This document shows positions 31,301 through 40,392 of a DNA stretch of 64,000 bases, piece by piece. The notes under the pieces were generated by a model, which saw only the letters and a program-made list of their open reading frames with translations, searched no databases and was not told where the DNA came from. Position 1 is the first letter of the stretch. Every line of letters begins with the position of its first letter. A program made the translations under genes and the position numbers. This DNA is from JAVBMP01 sp031552195. GTDB lineage: Bacteria; Desulfobacterota; Desulfovibrionia; Desulfovibrionales; Desulfovibrionaceae. The DNA lies in the NCBI GenBank assembly GCA_031552195.1, contig JAVBMT010000010.1, positions 1 to 64,000 of the forward strand. The letters are read 5' to 3'.

Positions 31301-32815
31301 TCACAAACCGTTTTTATAAACGCGGGCTGAAACGCTTTTCAGCACCTGGCGCAACTGTTTGAGGTTTATCGGTTTGGTCAAATAATAATCTATGCCCTGG
31401 GCAATAAAACGTTCCTCATCTCCCTCAAGGGCATGCGCGGTCAGGGCTACTACAGGGAAATCGTCAGGCGGGAATACTTCAGCCTTTGCCCGGCCGGAGT
31501 TTTCGCCATTTTCTCCGCAAGCCTCCACTTCTTTAAGATTATCCCATTGTCCAACGCTCTGCAAGTCTTGTTTGCGAATGTGGCTGACCAGCTCCAACCC
31601 ATCCATGACCGGCATCTGGATGTCTGTTATCAGGCAGTCGTAATACGGCCTGCCTTCCGGGCGGCGCGTCAGGGCTTTAACGGCTTCCATTCCGTTGTTC
31701 ACCGCAACGGCGGAGTGCCCCTCTTTTTTCAGGATGCTCAACAGCGCGAACTGGCTGACGCAATCATCCTCAACTAATAAAATATTCAGCGCCCTGGCCA
31801 GTTCTCTGGCATTTGCATCTTCTCCCGAATCAGGGCCCGGCGTAAACTCTGGCAGCGGATCAATGTCGCTGGCCGGTCCGATTTTTATCCGCTCGGGCCA
31901 GGAATAAGGTATCTGCGCCGTCTGTCCGGCCGGACTCCATGCGATGACCTGGTTTATGGAGTCCTCTGGGGCGGGCATGTCCGGGGGGATTTCACAGGGT
32001 ATGGAAAATGAGAAATTGGTTCCCATTGCCGGTTGTGAATCAACGCAAATGGTTCCGTTCATCATTTTCACGAGTTTGGTCACAATGCTCAAGCCAAGCC
32101 CGGCGCCGGGGTAAGGGCGGGTGTTGGAACCGTCGTTCAGGGCGAACGGCTCGAAGAAGTAACGCAAAAAATCTTCCGGCATGCCGATTCCGCTGTCTTG
32201 CACCTCGAATACGATATGCTTCACTTGGGCATAGTTGCTTGGAAATGCGTAACATTCCACATGCACCCAGCCGGACGAGGTGAATTTTACAGAATTGCCG
32301 ATGATGTTTAAAAGCACCTGGCGCAGGCGTATCCGGTCGGCCATGACTTGCGGCGGCAGGCTGGAGCCAAGGTGCAGGGTAAGGCGCAGTTTTTTACGCG
32401 TTACTTCAAACGAAAACATTTCCGCAACTTCCCTGACCAGTTCTTTCAGGTCTACTGGCTGGAGCCTGAGGGTTATGCGGGCGTGTTCGAGCTGGGCCAG
32501 GTCTATAAGGTCGGAAAGGATGCGCAGAAGCGCATTGGCGGAATGCAGGGCCGTTTGGGTCCACTCCGCCTGCTGCCCGCTCAGTGAAGATTGCTGCAAC
32601 AGCTGGAGCATGCTGAAGACGCCGTTCAGCGGTGTGCGCAACTCGTGGCTTATGTTGGCCAGAAATTCGCTTTTGGCCCTGCTGGCTGCGTCTGTATCCT
32701 TTGGAGGCTGCGCGCGCGGCGTTTTTTCTTCCATGCGGAACAAGGGCCCGGCGCCGTTGTCTTCGGCGTTGGGCGTTGTTTTGGAATAATTCAGCCACGA
32801 GAAGAAATTTTTCAT
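31301..32815 (-). CDS. Hybrid sensor histidine kinase without an obvious sensor domain
   Basis: 504 residues from the ATG at 32815 (MKNFFSWLNY); the longer frame overlaps the upstream PTS gene. HisKA with SEFLANISHELRTPLNG (His about 57), HATPase with LNIIGNSVKFT, DSGIGMP and GAGLGLSIV, a linker of about 70 residues, then a receiver domain (about 370-500) with LLVEDDCVSQ, the phospho-Asp in CLITDIQMPVMDG and the Lys in YLTKPINLKQL. No membrane or PAS domain is visible, so it is cytoplasmic and its input must come from a partner. It lies 23 bases after the PTS IIC gene. No output regulator is adjacent. Confidence 0.9.
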   Translation of the reverse strand: MKNFFSWLNYSKTTPNAEDNGAGPLFRMEEKTPRAQPPKDTDAASRAKSEFLANISHELRTPLNGVFSMLQLLQQSSLSGQQAEWTQTALHSANALLRILSDLIDLAQLEHARITLRLQPVDLKELVREVAEMFSFEVTRKKLRLTLHLGSSLPPQVMADRIRLRQVLLNIIGNSVKFTSSGWVHVECYAFPSNYAQVKHIVFEVQDSGIGMPEDFLRYFFEPFALNDGSNTRPYPGAGLGLSIVTKLVKMMNGTICVDSQPAMGTNFSFSIPCEIPPDMPAPEDSINQVIAWSPAGQTAQIPYSWPERIKIGPASDIDPLPEFTPGPDSGEDANARELARALNILLVEDDCVSQFALLSILKKEGHSAVAVNNGMEAVKALTRRPEGRPYYDCLITDIQMPVMDGLELVSHIRKQDLQSVGQWDNLKEVEACGENGENSGRAKAEVFPPDDFPVVALTAHALEGDEERFIAQGIDYYLTKPINLKQLRQVLKSVSARVYKNGL

Positions 32816-32838
32816 AGGATAGAACGCCGTTGTTGCTC

Positions 32839-33558
32839 TTATACAGCCAAAAACCCGATAAGCAGGACGCCGACTCCGAAAAGGGTGAACGCCCAGCGTA
32901 TGCGCAATGCCAGAATGCCGCCTATTGCGGCCGCGGTTATGAGATAGTGCCAGTCTATCCAGGCGACAATTGGCAAATTGCCGAAAACGCCTTGCCATAT
33001 TTTTAAAACAGTCAGCAGAAGGGCTGTACAGCCGGAAAAAAGGGCAAGGGCCATGAAAAGTGACCTGAACGCGGCGCTACGTATCGATCTCCGGCTTACG
33101 CCTTCCAGCGCTTTGAGGTTTACGGAAGCTTTGATTATTTTGCCGTGCCAGCGGTTATGAGCGCGGCGCAGGCGCTGTTCCGTCATGGCGCCGAGATAGG
33201 CCAAGGGTAAGCATATAACGATAATAAACGTCAAATATTCAGGCGTGTCAAGTTGAAAAAAGAAGCCCAGCACCAGGCAGGACATGAAAGGGAAAAGCGT
33301 TTGCGGCGGAACATAAGTGCCGACATACAGCAAGTCAAGAAAGAGCAGTTCGAAAAAAACGCCTATGCCGAGCACCGCCGGGGCTTGGTTCGGAGCGAGA
33401 AAATAGGCGGGAATCCAGAAAAGCAGGGCGGCGAAAATGGGCCGGCAAAAACGCCCGGCGTAAAAAAGATGGCGCAAGACGGTGGCGCAGGCGAAAAACA
33501 GCGCGGCGGCCAGGAAAAAAAGCCAAGGGACGAGATGAGGCGATGTTTCTGAAGGCAT
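32839..33558 (-). CDS. Mannose/sorbose-family PTS permease subunit IIC
   Basis: 239 residues with about six hydrophobic segments. The EIIC-Man pattern is seen in FFELLFLDLLYVGTYVPPQT, LGFFFQLDTPE and the following cytoplasmic loop (EQRLRRAHNRW). In this PTS family IIC forms the sugar channel with IID. No IID gene is present at this locus, so transport is doubtful and a regulatory role is possible. It follows IIB and IIA genes in the rpoN operon. Length is slightly short for the family. Confidence 0.75.
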   Translation of the reverse strand: MPSETSPHLVPWLFFLAAALFFACATVLRHLFYAGRFCRPIFAALLFWIPAYFLAPNQAPAVLGIGVFFELLFLDLLYVGTYVPPQTLFPFMSCLVLGFFFQLDTPEYLTFIIVICLPLAYLGAMTEQRLRRAHNRWHGKIIKASVNLKALEGVSRRSIRSAAFRSLFMALALFSGCTALLLTVLKIWQGVFGNLPIVAWIDWHYLITAAAIGGILALRIRWAFTLFGVGVLLIGFLAV

Positions 33559-33580
33559 GGTACGTCACTTGTCTATGCGG

Positions 33581-34132
33581 TTATGAGCCGTTCTGGCTTT
33601 CCGGCGGCAAGCCGTGAAGCTTGCCGAGCCGGTCCCCATATTGCGCGGCGTCGTTCGGCACACAACGGAAATCAAGGTTTACGCCCTGCTCCTCAAGGTA
33701 GGCCAGACAGATTTTGTCTTCGGCTGAAAGGGCTATATGGGCGCAAATTTGTTGTTTGCCTTCGGAATAATGCAAGTTTCCGATATTGAACACTTCGATG
33801 GCCGTTCCGGCGTCGTAGGCCCTGCATACGTCTTCGCAGGTGGAAAAAAGCACCATGGTTTTTTCCTTTTTATCCGCTTGCCGCGCCATGAACGCGGGCA
33901 CTTCAAGCACCGGCATGAAAACAACCTTGATACGGTTGGGAACGGCCAGCATCATGATAAGCTGCCGGGTTTCGTCTTCCGCCAGGGAGTCGTTGGCCAC
34001 AGCCAGAAAGGAGGCCCCGGTATACGGCAGCCAGCCCTCTATGACCTGCCCGTGAATAAGGCGGTTGTCCACTCTGTACCAGGCCAGGCCGGTTCCCGGT
34101 TTCTCGCGTTTTATTCCAACCCGGCTTTTCAT
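33581..34132 (-). CDS. Mannose-family PTS subunit IIB
   Basis: 183 residues. The active-site histidine lies in YRVDNRLIHGQVIEGW, the IIB-Man signature, about residues 19-34. The rest (AVANDSLAEDETRQ, VPNRIKVVFMPV, GNLHYSEGK) fits the fold. It accepts phosphate from the IIA protein encoded just upstream. About 18 N-terminal residues (MKSRVGIKREKPGTGLAW) precede the domain. It lies between IIA and IIC. Confidence 0.88.
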   Translation of the reverse strand: MKSRVGIKREKPGTGLAWYRVDNRLIHGQVIEGWLPYTGASFLAVANDSLAEDETRQLIMMLAVPNRIKVVFMPVLEVPAFMARQADKKEKTMVLFSTCEDVCRAYDAGTAIEVFNIGNLHYSEGKQQICAHIALSAEDKICLAYLEEQGVNLDFRCVPNDAAQYGDRLGKLHGLPPESQNGS

Positions 34133-34198
34133 TTATGACCTTTATCGTGGTTTGCAAGGCGGTTGGGCCGCCCGCCCCCGAATAAATTTCCGCTGGGG

Positions 34199-34627
34199 CT
34201 ATTTTTTGTTGCGCAGCAAATCTCCAGCCACGGCAATGCCGTCACGCCCGGCCTCGCAGCCGAGCTCGGCCAGTTCCGCCAGGCTTTTTTCCCTGTTGGC
34301 CAGCACTTTCAGGAGCATGGGCAGATTCACCCCGGTGAGCACTTCCACATTGGCCTGTTTGCCTAGAAGCGACAGGCTCAGGTTGGTGGGTGTGCCGCCG
34401 AACATGTCGGTGAGAATGACGACGCCAAGCCCGTTGTCCAGTATTTCCGCCGCTTCTTTAAGGCGCGCCACGGTGTCGCCCACTTCACAGCTCGTGTCGA
34501 CCTGTATGGTGGTGCAGTCCTGCACCGGGCCGACAATATGTTCGGCGGCGCGCAACAGGGAAAAGCCGTAGTCGACATGGGTGACGATCACAATTCCGAC
34601 TTGCCGCTTCTGCTTGTCGTCAATCAT
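34199..34627 (-). CDS. Mannose-family PTS subunit IIA
   Basis: 142 residues. The phosphorylated His is in GIVIVTHVDYGFSLL (about residue 17), and VILTDMFGGTPTNLSLSLL is the conserved IIA-Man segment. It receives phosphate from HPr and donates it to IIB. It lies between rapZ and IIB. HPr and enzyme I genes are not in the window. Confidence 0.9.
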   Translation of the reverse strand: MIDDKQKRQVGIVIVTHVDYGFSLLRAAEHIVGPVQDCTTIQVDTSCEVGDTVARLKEAAEILDNGLGVVILTDMFGGTPTNLSLSLLGKQANVEVLTGVNLPMLLKVLANREKSLAELAELGCEAGRDGIAVAGDLLRNKK

Positions 34628-34675
34628 TTTAAACCTCTGTTTTTTTATGGTCGCTCAAATTCGCCGGCGTATGCC

Positions 34676-35551
34676 TCAGCCGAGTTCAAGGTGCCTGTGT
34701 TCAACTGTTACGGCGTAACCCAGCGCTTTCAGGCTTTGGGCTGAAGCCTCCGTCACGGCCACGGAGCGATGCCTGCCTCCGGTGCAGCCGAAGGCTATGG
34801 TCAGGCGGTAGCGCCCTTCGCTTTCGTAAAGCGGGAGAAGATATTTGAAAAAGTCGATAAGGCGCGGCATGAAATCGGACCCGGGCCGGCTTTGCAGGAC
34901 ATATTCGGAAACCGGCGGCTCAAGGCCGGACATGGCGCGCAGATCGTCTTCGAAGTAGGGGTTCGGCAGAAAGCGCAGGTCGAGCATCATGTCAGCCTCC
35001 GCCGGAATGCCGTATTTGAAGCCGAAAGAAATCAGGTGCAGCTTGAAATTACGCAGGGTTTCCCGCAGGAATTCGTCTTTTTTCTGTATATGCCTTCTTA
35101 AATCGTGGATGGACCAGGCGCTGGTATCCAGAACCAGCCAAGCCAGTTCGCGGATGCGGGCGAGCCGTTCTCGTTCCTTGTGTATGGCCTGTTCCAGGCC
35201 CATTCCCTCGCTTTCCAGAGGGTGCGGGCGGCGCGTGGTCATATAGCGCGACATGATCACGCCGTGGTTCGCTTCGACAAAAAAAACCCGGGGGGCGAAC
35301 CCGCCGATGTTCAGGACGTCAATGGACTTTTCGAGTTCGCGCACCGCATAGGGCATGCGCAGGTCAACCCCCATGATCAGGCCCCTGTATTGGGGAAGGG
35401 TATCGTTAGTAAGCACTTTGGCCATGTCCGGCAATAGTTCCGGGGGCAGGCCGTCCACGGTGAAATAGCGCATGTCCTCAAGCACGTTGAGGGCGGTGCT
35501 TTTGCCGGCCCCGGAAAGGCCTGTAAGCAGTATTATCGGGAATTCTTCCAT
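34676..35551 (-). CDS. rapZ: RapZ nucleotide-binding/RNase adapter protein
   Basis: 291 residues from the ATG at 35551, which has GGAGG eight bases upstream; the GTG at 35560 abuts that GGAGG and is unlikely. Walker A is GLSGAGKS (about 11-18). The C-terminal block IAFGCTGGRHRSVAVTE is diagnostic of YvcJ/RapZ. In E. coli it senses glucosamine-6-phosphate and steers RNase E to GlmZ; in other bacteria the role is less clear. It lies between ptsN and the PTS IIA gene, as in many proteobacterial rpoN operons. Confidence 0.95.
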   Translation of the reverse strand: MEEFPIILLTGLSGAGKSTALNVLEDMRYFTVDGLPPELLPDMAKVLTNDTLPQYRGLIMGVDLRMPYAVRELEKSIDVLNIGGFAPRVFFVEANHGVIMSRYMTTRRPHPLESEGMGLEQAIHKERERLARIRELAWLVLDTSAWSIHDLRRHIQKKDEFLRETLRNFKLHLISFGFKYGIPAEADMMLDLRFLPNPYFEDDLRAMSGLEPPVSEYVLQSRPGSDFMPRLIDFFKYLLPLYESEGRYRLTIAFGCTGGRHRSVAVTEASAQSLKALGYAVTVEHRHLELG

Positions 35552-35705
35552 TGCGGTCACCTCCGCCGGGCGCCTGCCGGATTCTCTTCAAAAAGGCCTG
35601 ACGCCTGTATGGCGCCAGCGGGGAAAAATCAACGCTCTCCGGCGCAGGAGCGGGTCGGGCTTTTGCGGCAACAAACCATTTCAGGGGGCGGGCGCCAGCC
35701 CGCCG

Positions 35706-36158
35706 TCAGCCAGGGGGAGCTGTAAGAATTTCCTTTATTTCCGCCGCGCTTTTCGTGCGCAGCAAGCGTTCGCGCAGGTTAGCGCTTTTGCATATTTCCG
35801 CGATGTTTCCCAGCAGGTTAAGATGCTTCATGCGTCCGAAAACGGGTGAAAGCACCAGGAAAAATATTTTGCACGGCACGTCGTCACTGGCGGCGAAGCT
35901 GATTCCGTTCCGGCTTCGCCCGACAACCACGAGAATGTCTTCACAGGCCTCAAGTTTGGCGTGGGGAACGGCAACGCCGTGGCCCAAGGCCGTTGAGCCC
36001 AGCTTTTCCCTTTCCAGCACGAGCCGGAGGGTTTCTTCCGCGTCAAGTTCAGGGCGCTTCGCAGCCGCCGCGTTCACCAAGGCGCGCAAAAGTTCCATCC
36101 GGCTCGAAGCTACGAGGTCCGGCAATATAAGTTCCTGATCAAGATATTCACTCAGCAT
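35706..36158 (-). CDS. ptsN: Nitrogen-PTS EIIA (PtsN)
   Basis: 150 residues, one PTS EIIA-fructose/Ntr domain. The phosphorylated His is about residue 66 in STALGHGVAVPHAKLE. Following conserved blocks are DDVPCKIFFLVLSP and LLGNIAEICKSANLRE. It is a regulatory, not transport, phosphocarrier linking nitrogen and carbon state to potassium and sigma-54-related functions. It lies between hpf and rapZ. Its ribosome-binding site is weak. Confidence 0.93.
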   Translation of the reverse strand: MLSEYLDQELILPDLVASSRMELLRALVNAAAAKRPELDAEETLRLVLEREKLGSTALGHGVAVPHAKLEACEDILVVVGRSRNGISFAASDDVPCKIFFLVLSPVFGRMKHLNLLGNIAEICKSANLRERLLRTKSAAEIKEILTAPPG

Positions 36159-36310
36159 TTTCAGGGCGATTCCATCGTGAAGCTTGTTTTAAACATTGCC
36201 TGGAGCATTGTAAACCCGGCAATTGAATAGGCCGATTCCGCCGACACGCGGCGGCCCGGACGCCAGCTATGCGCCCGCCGGAGCGAACCAACGCGCGAAG
36301 CAGGCTCGTT

Positions 36311-36844
36311 CTAATAGGCCGGGGTGATAAGCCCGAGTTTGCCGTGCCTGTCGTAATGCAGAATGTTCACCTGTTCCGTTTCCGCGTTGATGAACACCAG
36401 AAAGCTGTCGTCAGACTTGCCCAGGCGCAGCATGGCCTCGTCGAGAAACATCGGCTTCGCCTCGAAATGCGTTTCGCCCACAATGGTGCGTTCCCGGCCG
36501 CTGCCTTCCGTGCGGAAGCTGAACACGTCAAGGTCGGGCCTGGGCTGATAGCGCTTGTCTTTCATCTTTTCCGCATGGCGTTTGACCTGGCTTTCAAGTT
36601 TGTCCAGGATCAGGTCGAGGGCGGAGTACATGTCTTCGGTCTGTTCGTTGGCCGTTATATTGAGGTTGTCTCCGCTGATCTGGGCTTCAACCTTGTGGCG
36701 GAACTTGTCAACGCTCATGGTGACCGAGGCTTCGGCATTGCCGGATTTTCCCATGAAGCGGGACAGCTTTTCCATGCGTCGGCGGGCGTATTTCTTGAGG
36801 TGATCGGAAGGTTCGAAGTTTTTGAAAGCGAAAGAAATGTTCAT
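36311..36844 (-). CDS. hpf: Ribosome hibernation promoting factor, long form
   Basis: 177 residues from the ATG at 36844 (MNISFAFKNFEPSDHLKKYA), which has GGAG six bases upstream; an earlier in-frame ATG has none. An N-terminal S30AE domain (about 1-95) and a C-terminal dimerisation domain (about 120-177, VGETHFEAKPMFLDEAMLRL, then FLVFINAETEQVNILH) make this the long form, which forms 100S ribosome dimers in resting cells. It lies 24 bases after rpoN. Confidence 0.95.
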   Translation of the reverse strand: MNISFAFKNFEPSDHLKKYARRRMEKLSRFMGKSGNAEASVTMSVDKFRHKVEAQISGDNLNITANEQTEDMYSALDLILDKLESQVKRHAEKMKDKRYQPRPDLDVFSFRTEGSGRERTIVGETHFEAKPMFLDEAMLRLGKSDDSFLVFINAETEQVNILHYDRHGKLGLITPAY

Positions 36845-36867
36845 AGTGTTCTCCATTGGTTTGGGGA

Positions 36868-38292
36868 CTATAAAACAGCCCGTCTTTTGGAAGACGACTC
36901 TATGCCGAGCGTGGTACGGTATTTAGCCACGGTCCGGCGGGCTATGGCAACCTTCAGCTCGTCTTTTAGCATTTCCACGATGCGTTCGTCGCTGAGCGGG
37001 GCTTTCGGGTCTTCGGCGGCGATATATTTTTTGATAAGCACCTTGACGCTTTCCGAACCCACTTCGCTGCCGTCGTCCAGAGACAGGGAACTGTTGAAGA
37101 AAAATTTGAGTTCGTACACTCCGTGCGGAGTGGCCGCGTATTTATTTGAGGTAACCCGGCTGATGGTTGACTCGTGCATTTCGATGTCTTCGGCGATTTC
37201 GCGCAAAATGAGCGGGCGCAGCTTTGAGGGGCCGTCCAGGAAAAAGGACCGCTGGTGCTTCACTATGCTTTCCATCACCTTGTAAAGCGTGCGCTGGCGC
37301 TGATGCAGGCTTTTGATAAGCCATGAAGCGGAACGGAAACGCTCTTGGAAATAGTCTTTTTCCTTTCCTACCGCGCTTTCCAGGCTGTCGGCGTAAAGCG
37401 ACGAAAGATGCAGCGCCGGGATGCCTTCCTCGTTCAGGGCGATCACGAATTCGCCTTTATACATGTAAACGTAAACGTCCGGCTCCACATAGGCCGGTGT
37501 CGAATCCGAGTAGCTTGAGCCTGGCATCGGGTCAAGCGTCTGGATTATATCAAGATATTCCCTGAGGTCTTCCTCCGTCAGCTTGAATTTACGCAAAATC
37601 GGCTTGTAGCGGCGGGCTTCCAGGTCCTCCAGGTGATCTTTTATCAGGGAAACCAGAATTGGGTCGCGGTCGTACTTCAAAACTTCAAGCTGTATGAGCA
37701 GGCATTCCCTGGGGTCGCGCGCGGCAACGCCAACCGGGTCGCAGCGCTGAACCGCCTTCAGGGCGGTTTCGGCTTCTTCCGGTGAACACTCGGCCAGGGC
37801 GGATATTTCGTCCAAGGTGGCTTCAAGGTAGCCGGTGTTGCCGAGGTTATCTACGATAATCTCGCAAATTCCTTTTATTTTTTCTGATATTGGCGAAAGC
37901 TTGATTTGCCAGAGCAAGTGCCCGGCCAGTGAAGGCGAAGAGGCGTAGCGCGTTTCGAAAGAGGCGGAGTCTTCGCCAAGGTCGACTTCGCGTATGGAAG
38001 CCTGCCTGGTGGTGCTGGCGAAGTCTCCGAGGTAGTCTTCCCAGTCCGCGTTCTGGGTTAGCTCCTGTTCGTACACATTGTCCGCGTCTTCGCGGGCGGC
38101 GCGGTCTATATGGTCTTCAACCTGGGCCTCTTCGAAATTTTCTTCCAGGAAGGGGTTCTCCAGCAGCTCCTGTTGCACGGTGTTCAGCAATTCAAGCCGC
38201 GAAAGTTGCAAAAGCTTTATGGCTTGCTGCAACTGCGGGGTCATTACCAACTGCTGCGAAAGTTTTAATTGCTGTGTAAGTTCAAGGGCCAT
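36868..38292 (-). CDS. rpoN: RNA polymerase sigma-54 factor
   Basis: 474 residues. The N-terminal Gln/Leu-rich activator-interacting region (LELTQQLKLSQQLVMTPQLQQAIKLLQLS) is followed by an acidic region, the core-binding domain, a helix-turn-helix (IAEDIEMHESTISRVTSNKY) and the C-terminal RpoN box ARRTVAKYRTTLGI, which reads the -24 element. It directs transcription from -24/-12 promoters with enhancer-binding ATPases. It heads the rpoN-hpf-ptsN-rapZ-PTS run. A sigma-54 promoter is visible upstream of fliM in the same window. Confidence 0.98.
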   Translation of the reverse strand: MALELTQQLKLSQQLVMTPQLQQAIKLLQLSRLELLNTVQQELLENPFLEENFEEAQVEDHIDRAAREDADNVYEQELTQNADWEDYLGDFASTTRQASIREVDLGEDSASFETRYASSPSLAGHLLWQIKLSPISEKIKGICEIIVDNLGNTGYLEATLDEISALAECSPEEAETALKAVQRCDPVGVAARDPRECLLIQLEVLKYDRDPILVSLIKDHLEDLEARRYKPILRKFKLTEEDLREYLDIIQTLDPMPGSSYSDSTPAYVEPDVYVYMYKGEFVIALNEEGIPALHLSSLYADSLESAVGKEKDYFQERFRSASWLIKSLHQRQRTLYKVMESIVKHQRSFFLDGPSKLRPLILREIAEDIEMHESTISRVTSNKYAATPHGVYELKFFFNSSLSLDDGSEVGSESVKVLIKKYIAAEDPKAPLSDERIVEMLKDELKVAIARRTVAKYRTTLGIESSSKRRAVL

Positions 38293-38552
38293 CGGCGTTC
38301 CTTCGGAAATCCTTTTCGCGGCGTGAAGCCGGACATGCTAAAATCATGCCATAATCGTCGCGATAAAGCAAGAACCAGAGCGCTTCCGCCTGAAAAAAGT
38401 TAGAGCGCTCCATCCCGGCCGGGGCGGAACCGCCGCGCGTCCGCCGGGGCATGTTTGAAGAGATGGTCAGCGTTCTGCGGGGAGGCTGCTCCCGTCACGT
38501 TGACAATTGCGGAATAAAGATACAAAAATGCCGCAATAACCTGAAGGCGGGC

Positions 38553-39176
38553 ATGCGCGATATAAAAAACATCCTTTTCGACCGTGACGGCACCCTTATT
38601 TATGACCGGCATTACCTGAGCGACCCGGCCAAGGTGGAACTTCTTCCCGGCTGTATGGCCGGCCTGCGCCGCATGCGGGCCTCCGGGCTGCGGCTGTTCG
38701 TCGTGACCAATCAATCCGGCATCGGGCGGGGTTTTTTTACCGAGGCGGATTACCAGGCCTGCGCAAACAGGTTGAATGAGCTTCTGGCCGAGGGCGGCGT
38801 AAGGCTTGAAGGCTCCGCCTTTTGCCCGCACGACCCTGAAGCCGGGCCTTGCCTTTGCCGCAAGCCTGGGCCGGGCATGTGGCTTGAACTGCGCGGGCGT
38901 TACGGCCTTGAGGCCTCGGAAACGCTGATGGTGGGAGACAAGCCGGAAGACGTAGCTTTCGGGAGAAATCAGGGGCTGGCCCTTTGCGCTTTGGCCCTTA
39001 GCGGGAAAGGGGAAGGCACGGCCGCGAAACTCGGCCTTGCGTCTTTGCCGCCGGCTGCGGGTTTTGCGGAAATTCCAGGCGCGGCGGGAGACGGGCTGCC
39101 CGACCTGGTGGTGCGCGGCATGGACGGACTGGCCGATTTTTTGCGCCTGCCGGAAGCCGGAGGAGAAAAATCGTGA
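38553..39176 (+). CDS. gmhB: D-glycero-D-manno-heptose 1,7-bisphosphate 7-phosphatase
   Basis: 207 residues from the ATG at 38553 (MRDIKNILFDRDGTLIYDRH). HAD motifs: FDRDGTL, VVTNQSGIGRG and VGDKPEDVAFG. The Zn loop has FCPHDPEAGPCLCRKPGPGM (Cys-His and Cys-X-Cys). It makes heptose 1-phosphate for LPS core precursors. A longer upstream frame has no homology. The next gene, a heptosyltransferase, overlaps by four bases (GTGA). Confidence 0.88.
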   Translation: MRDIKNILFDRDGTLIYDRHYLSDPAKVELLPGCMAGLRRMRASGLRLFVVTNQSGIGRGFFTEADYQACANRLNELLAEGGVRLEGSAFCPHDPEAGPCLCRKPGPGMWLELRGRYGLEASETLMVGDKPEDVAFGRNQGLALCALALSGKGEGTAAKLGLASLPPAAGFAEIPGAAGDGLPDLVVRGMDGLADFLRLPEAGGEKS

Positions 39177-40240
39177 AAACCATAGGGGTTTGGAATACGG
39201 CCTTTCTGGGTGACGCCGTCCTTACGCTGCCCTTGCTGCAAAACCTGCGCCTGGCCTTTCCGGATGCGGCTATCGATTTCTACGTCCGGCGGGGTTTTGC
39301 CGGGCTTTTTTCCGCACACCCGGATTTGCGGGCCGTGTATGAATATGACAAGAACGGCGCGGAGCGCGGCCTGGGCGCTTTTTTGCGGAAGGGCGGCGAA
39401 TTGCGCGGGCGCGCTTACGATATCTGGATATCCGCCCATCCCAGCCTGCGCAGCGCGGCCCTGGCCCGCCTTGGCGGCGCTGAAATGCGCATCGGCTATT
39501 CCGGCGCGTGGTATTCATCTTTTTATACGCACGCGGTGGACCGTTGTTTTGACAGCCTGGATGAAATAGAGCGCCTTCTGCGCCTTTTGCGCCCGCTTGG
39601 AGTGGAAGCGCGAAGCCTTGCGCCGGATCTTCGCCTGCCGCCTGAAGCGCTTGCCAGGGCGGAGGAATATTTCCGGAAAAACGTGCGCGGGCCGGTTTTG
39701 GGCCTGCATCCGGGGTCGGTGTGGGGCACCAAGCGGTGGCCGGCGGAGTATTTCGCGCGGGTGGCCGTGCTTGCCATTGAAGCCGGGGCCCAGGCCATGC
39801 TTTTCGCCGGGCCGGGAGAAGAGGACATGGCGCGTGAAGTGGCGGGCGAGGTAAAACGGGAGCTTGCGGAAAAGGGATTTGGCGGAGCAAAGGCCGAGGC
39901 GGCGCTGCTGGATCTTTCCGGTTCCCTTTCGCTGCCCGAACTGGCGGCCTGGCTGGGGCGCCTGGACTGTTACCTGACCAATGATTCCGGGCCGATGCAT
40001 CTGGCCTGGGCGCAGGGAACCCCGGTAACGGCCGTTTTCGGGCCGACGGTAAGAAGGCTGGGCTTTTTTCCGCGGGGCGAAGCCTCATCCGTTTTTGAAA
40101 GCGACGTAGCCTGCCGTCCCTGCGGGCTGCACGGGCCGCAGCGCTGCCCCAAGGGGCACCACGCCTGCATGCGCGGCGTGCTTCCCGAAACGGTGTGGCC
40201 GGATATTCAAAGAAAACTATTTGCCAGCATATGCATATAG
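39173..40240 (+). CDS. waaF: LPS heptosyltransferase (GT9 family, WaaF-like)
   Basis: 355 residues, GTG start overlapping the gmhB stop, with GGAGG upstream. GT9 features are the N-terminal GVWNTAFLGDAVLTLPLL, the LHPGSVWGTKRWPAEYFA block and the late DCYLTNDSGPMHLAWAQGTPVTAVFGPT. A Cys-rich CRPCGLHGPQRCPKG segment near the end is typical of heptosyltransferase II. It adds heptose to the LPS inner core at the cytoplasmic face. Whether the acceptor step is WaaF, WaaC or WaaQ cannot be fixed by eye. Confidence 0.85.
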   Translation: MKTIGVWNTAFLGDAVLTLPLLQNLRLAFPDAAIDFYVRRGFAGLFSAHPDLRAVYEYDKNGAERGLGAFLRKGGELRGRAYDIWISAHPSLRSAALARLGGAEMRIGYSGAWYSSFYTHAVDRCFDSLDEIERLLRLLRPLGVEARSLAPDLRLPPEALARAEEYFRKNVRGPVLGLHPGSVWGTKRWPAEYFARVAVLAIEAGAQAMLFAGPGEEDMAREVAGEVKRELAEKGFGGAKAEAALLDLSGSLSLPELAAWLGRLDCYLTNDSGPMHLAWAQGTPVTAVFGPTVRRLGFFPRGEASSVFESDVACRPCGLHGPQRCPKGHHACMRGVLPETVWPDIQRKLFASICI

Positions 40241-40392
40241 TGCTAGTTATAACGGGAAAAGCCCTTAGCTGTGGGGCGCATGAGACAAAAGCGGATTTTT
40301 TTGTGTTTCCATCATCCGATGCTGAGCCCGGAAAATAAACCGGTTCGCCTTCCGGCGCGTTTGGGCGCGTATTAATTGCTGAGGTGCTGATC

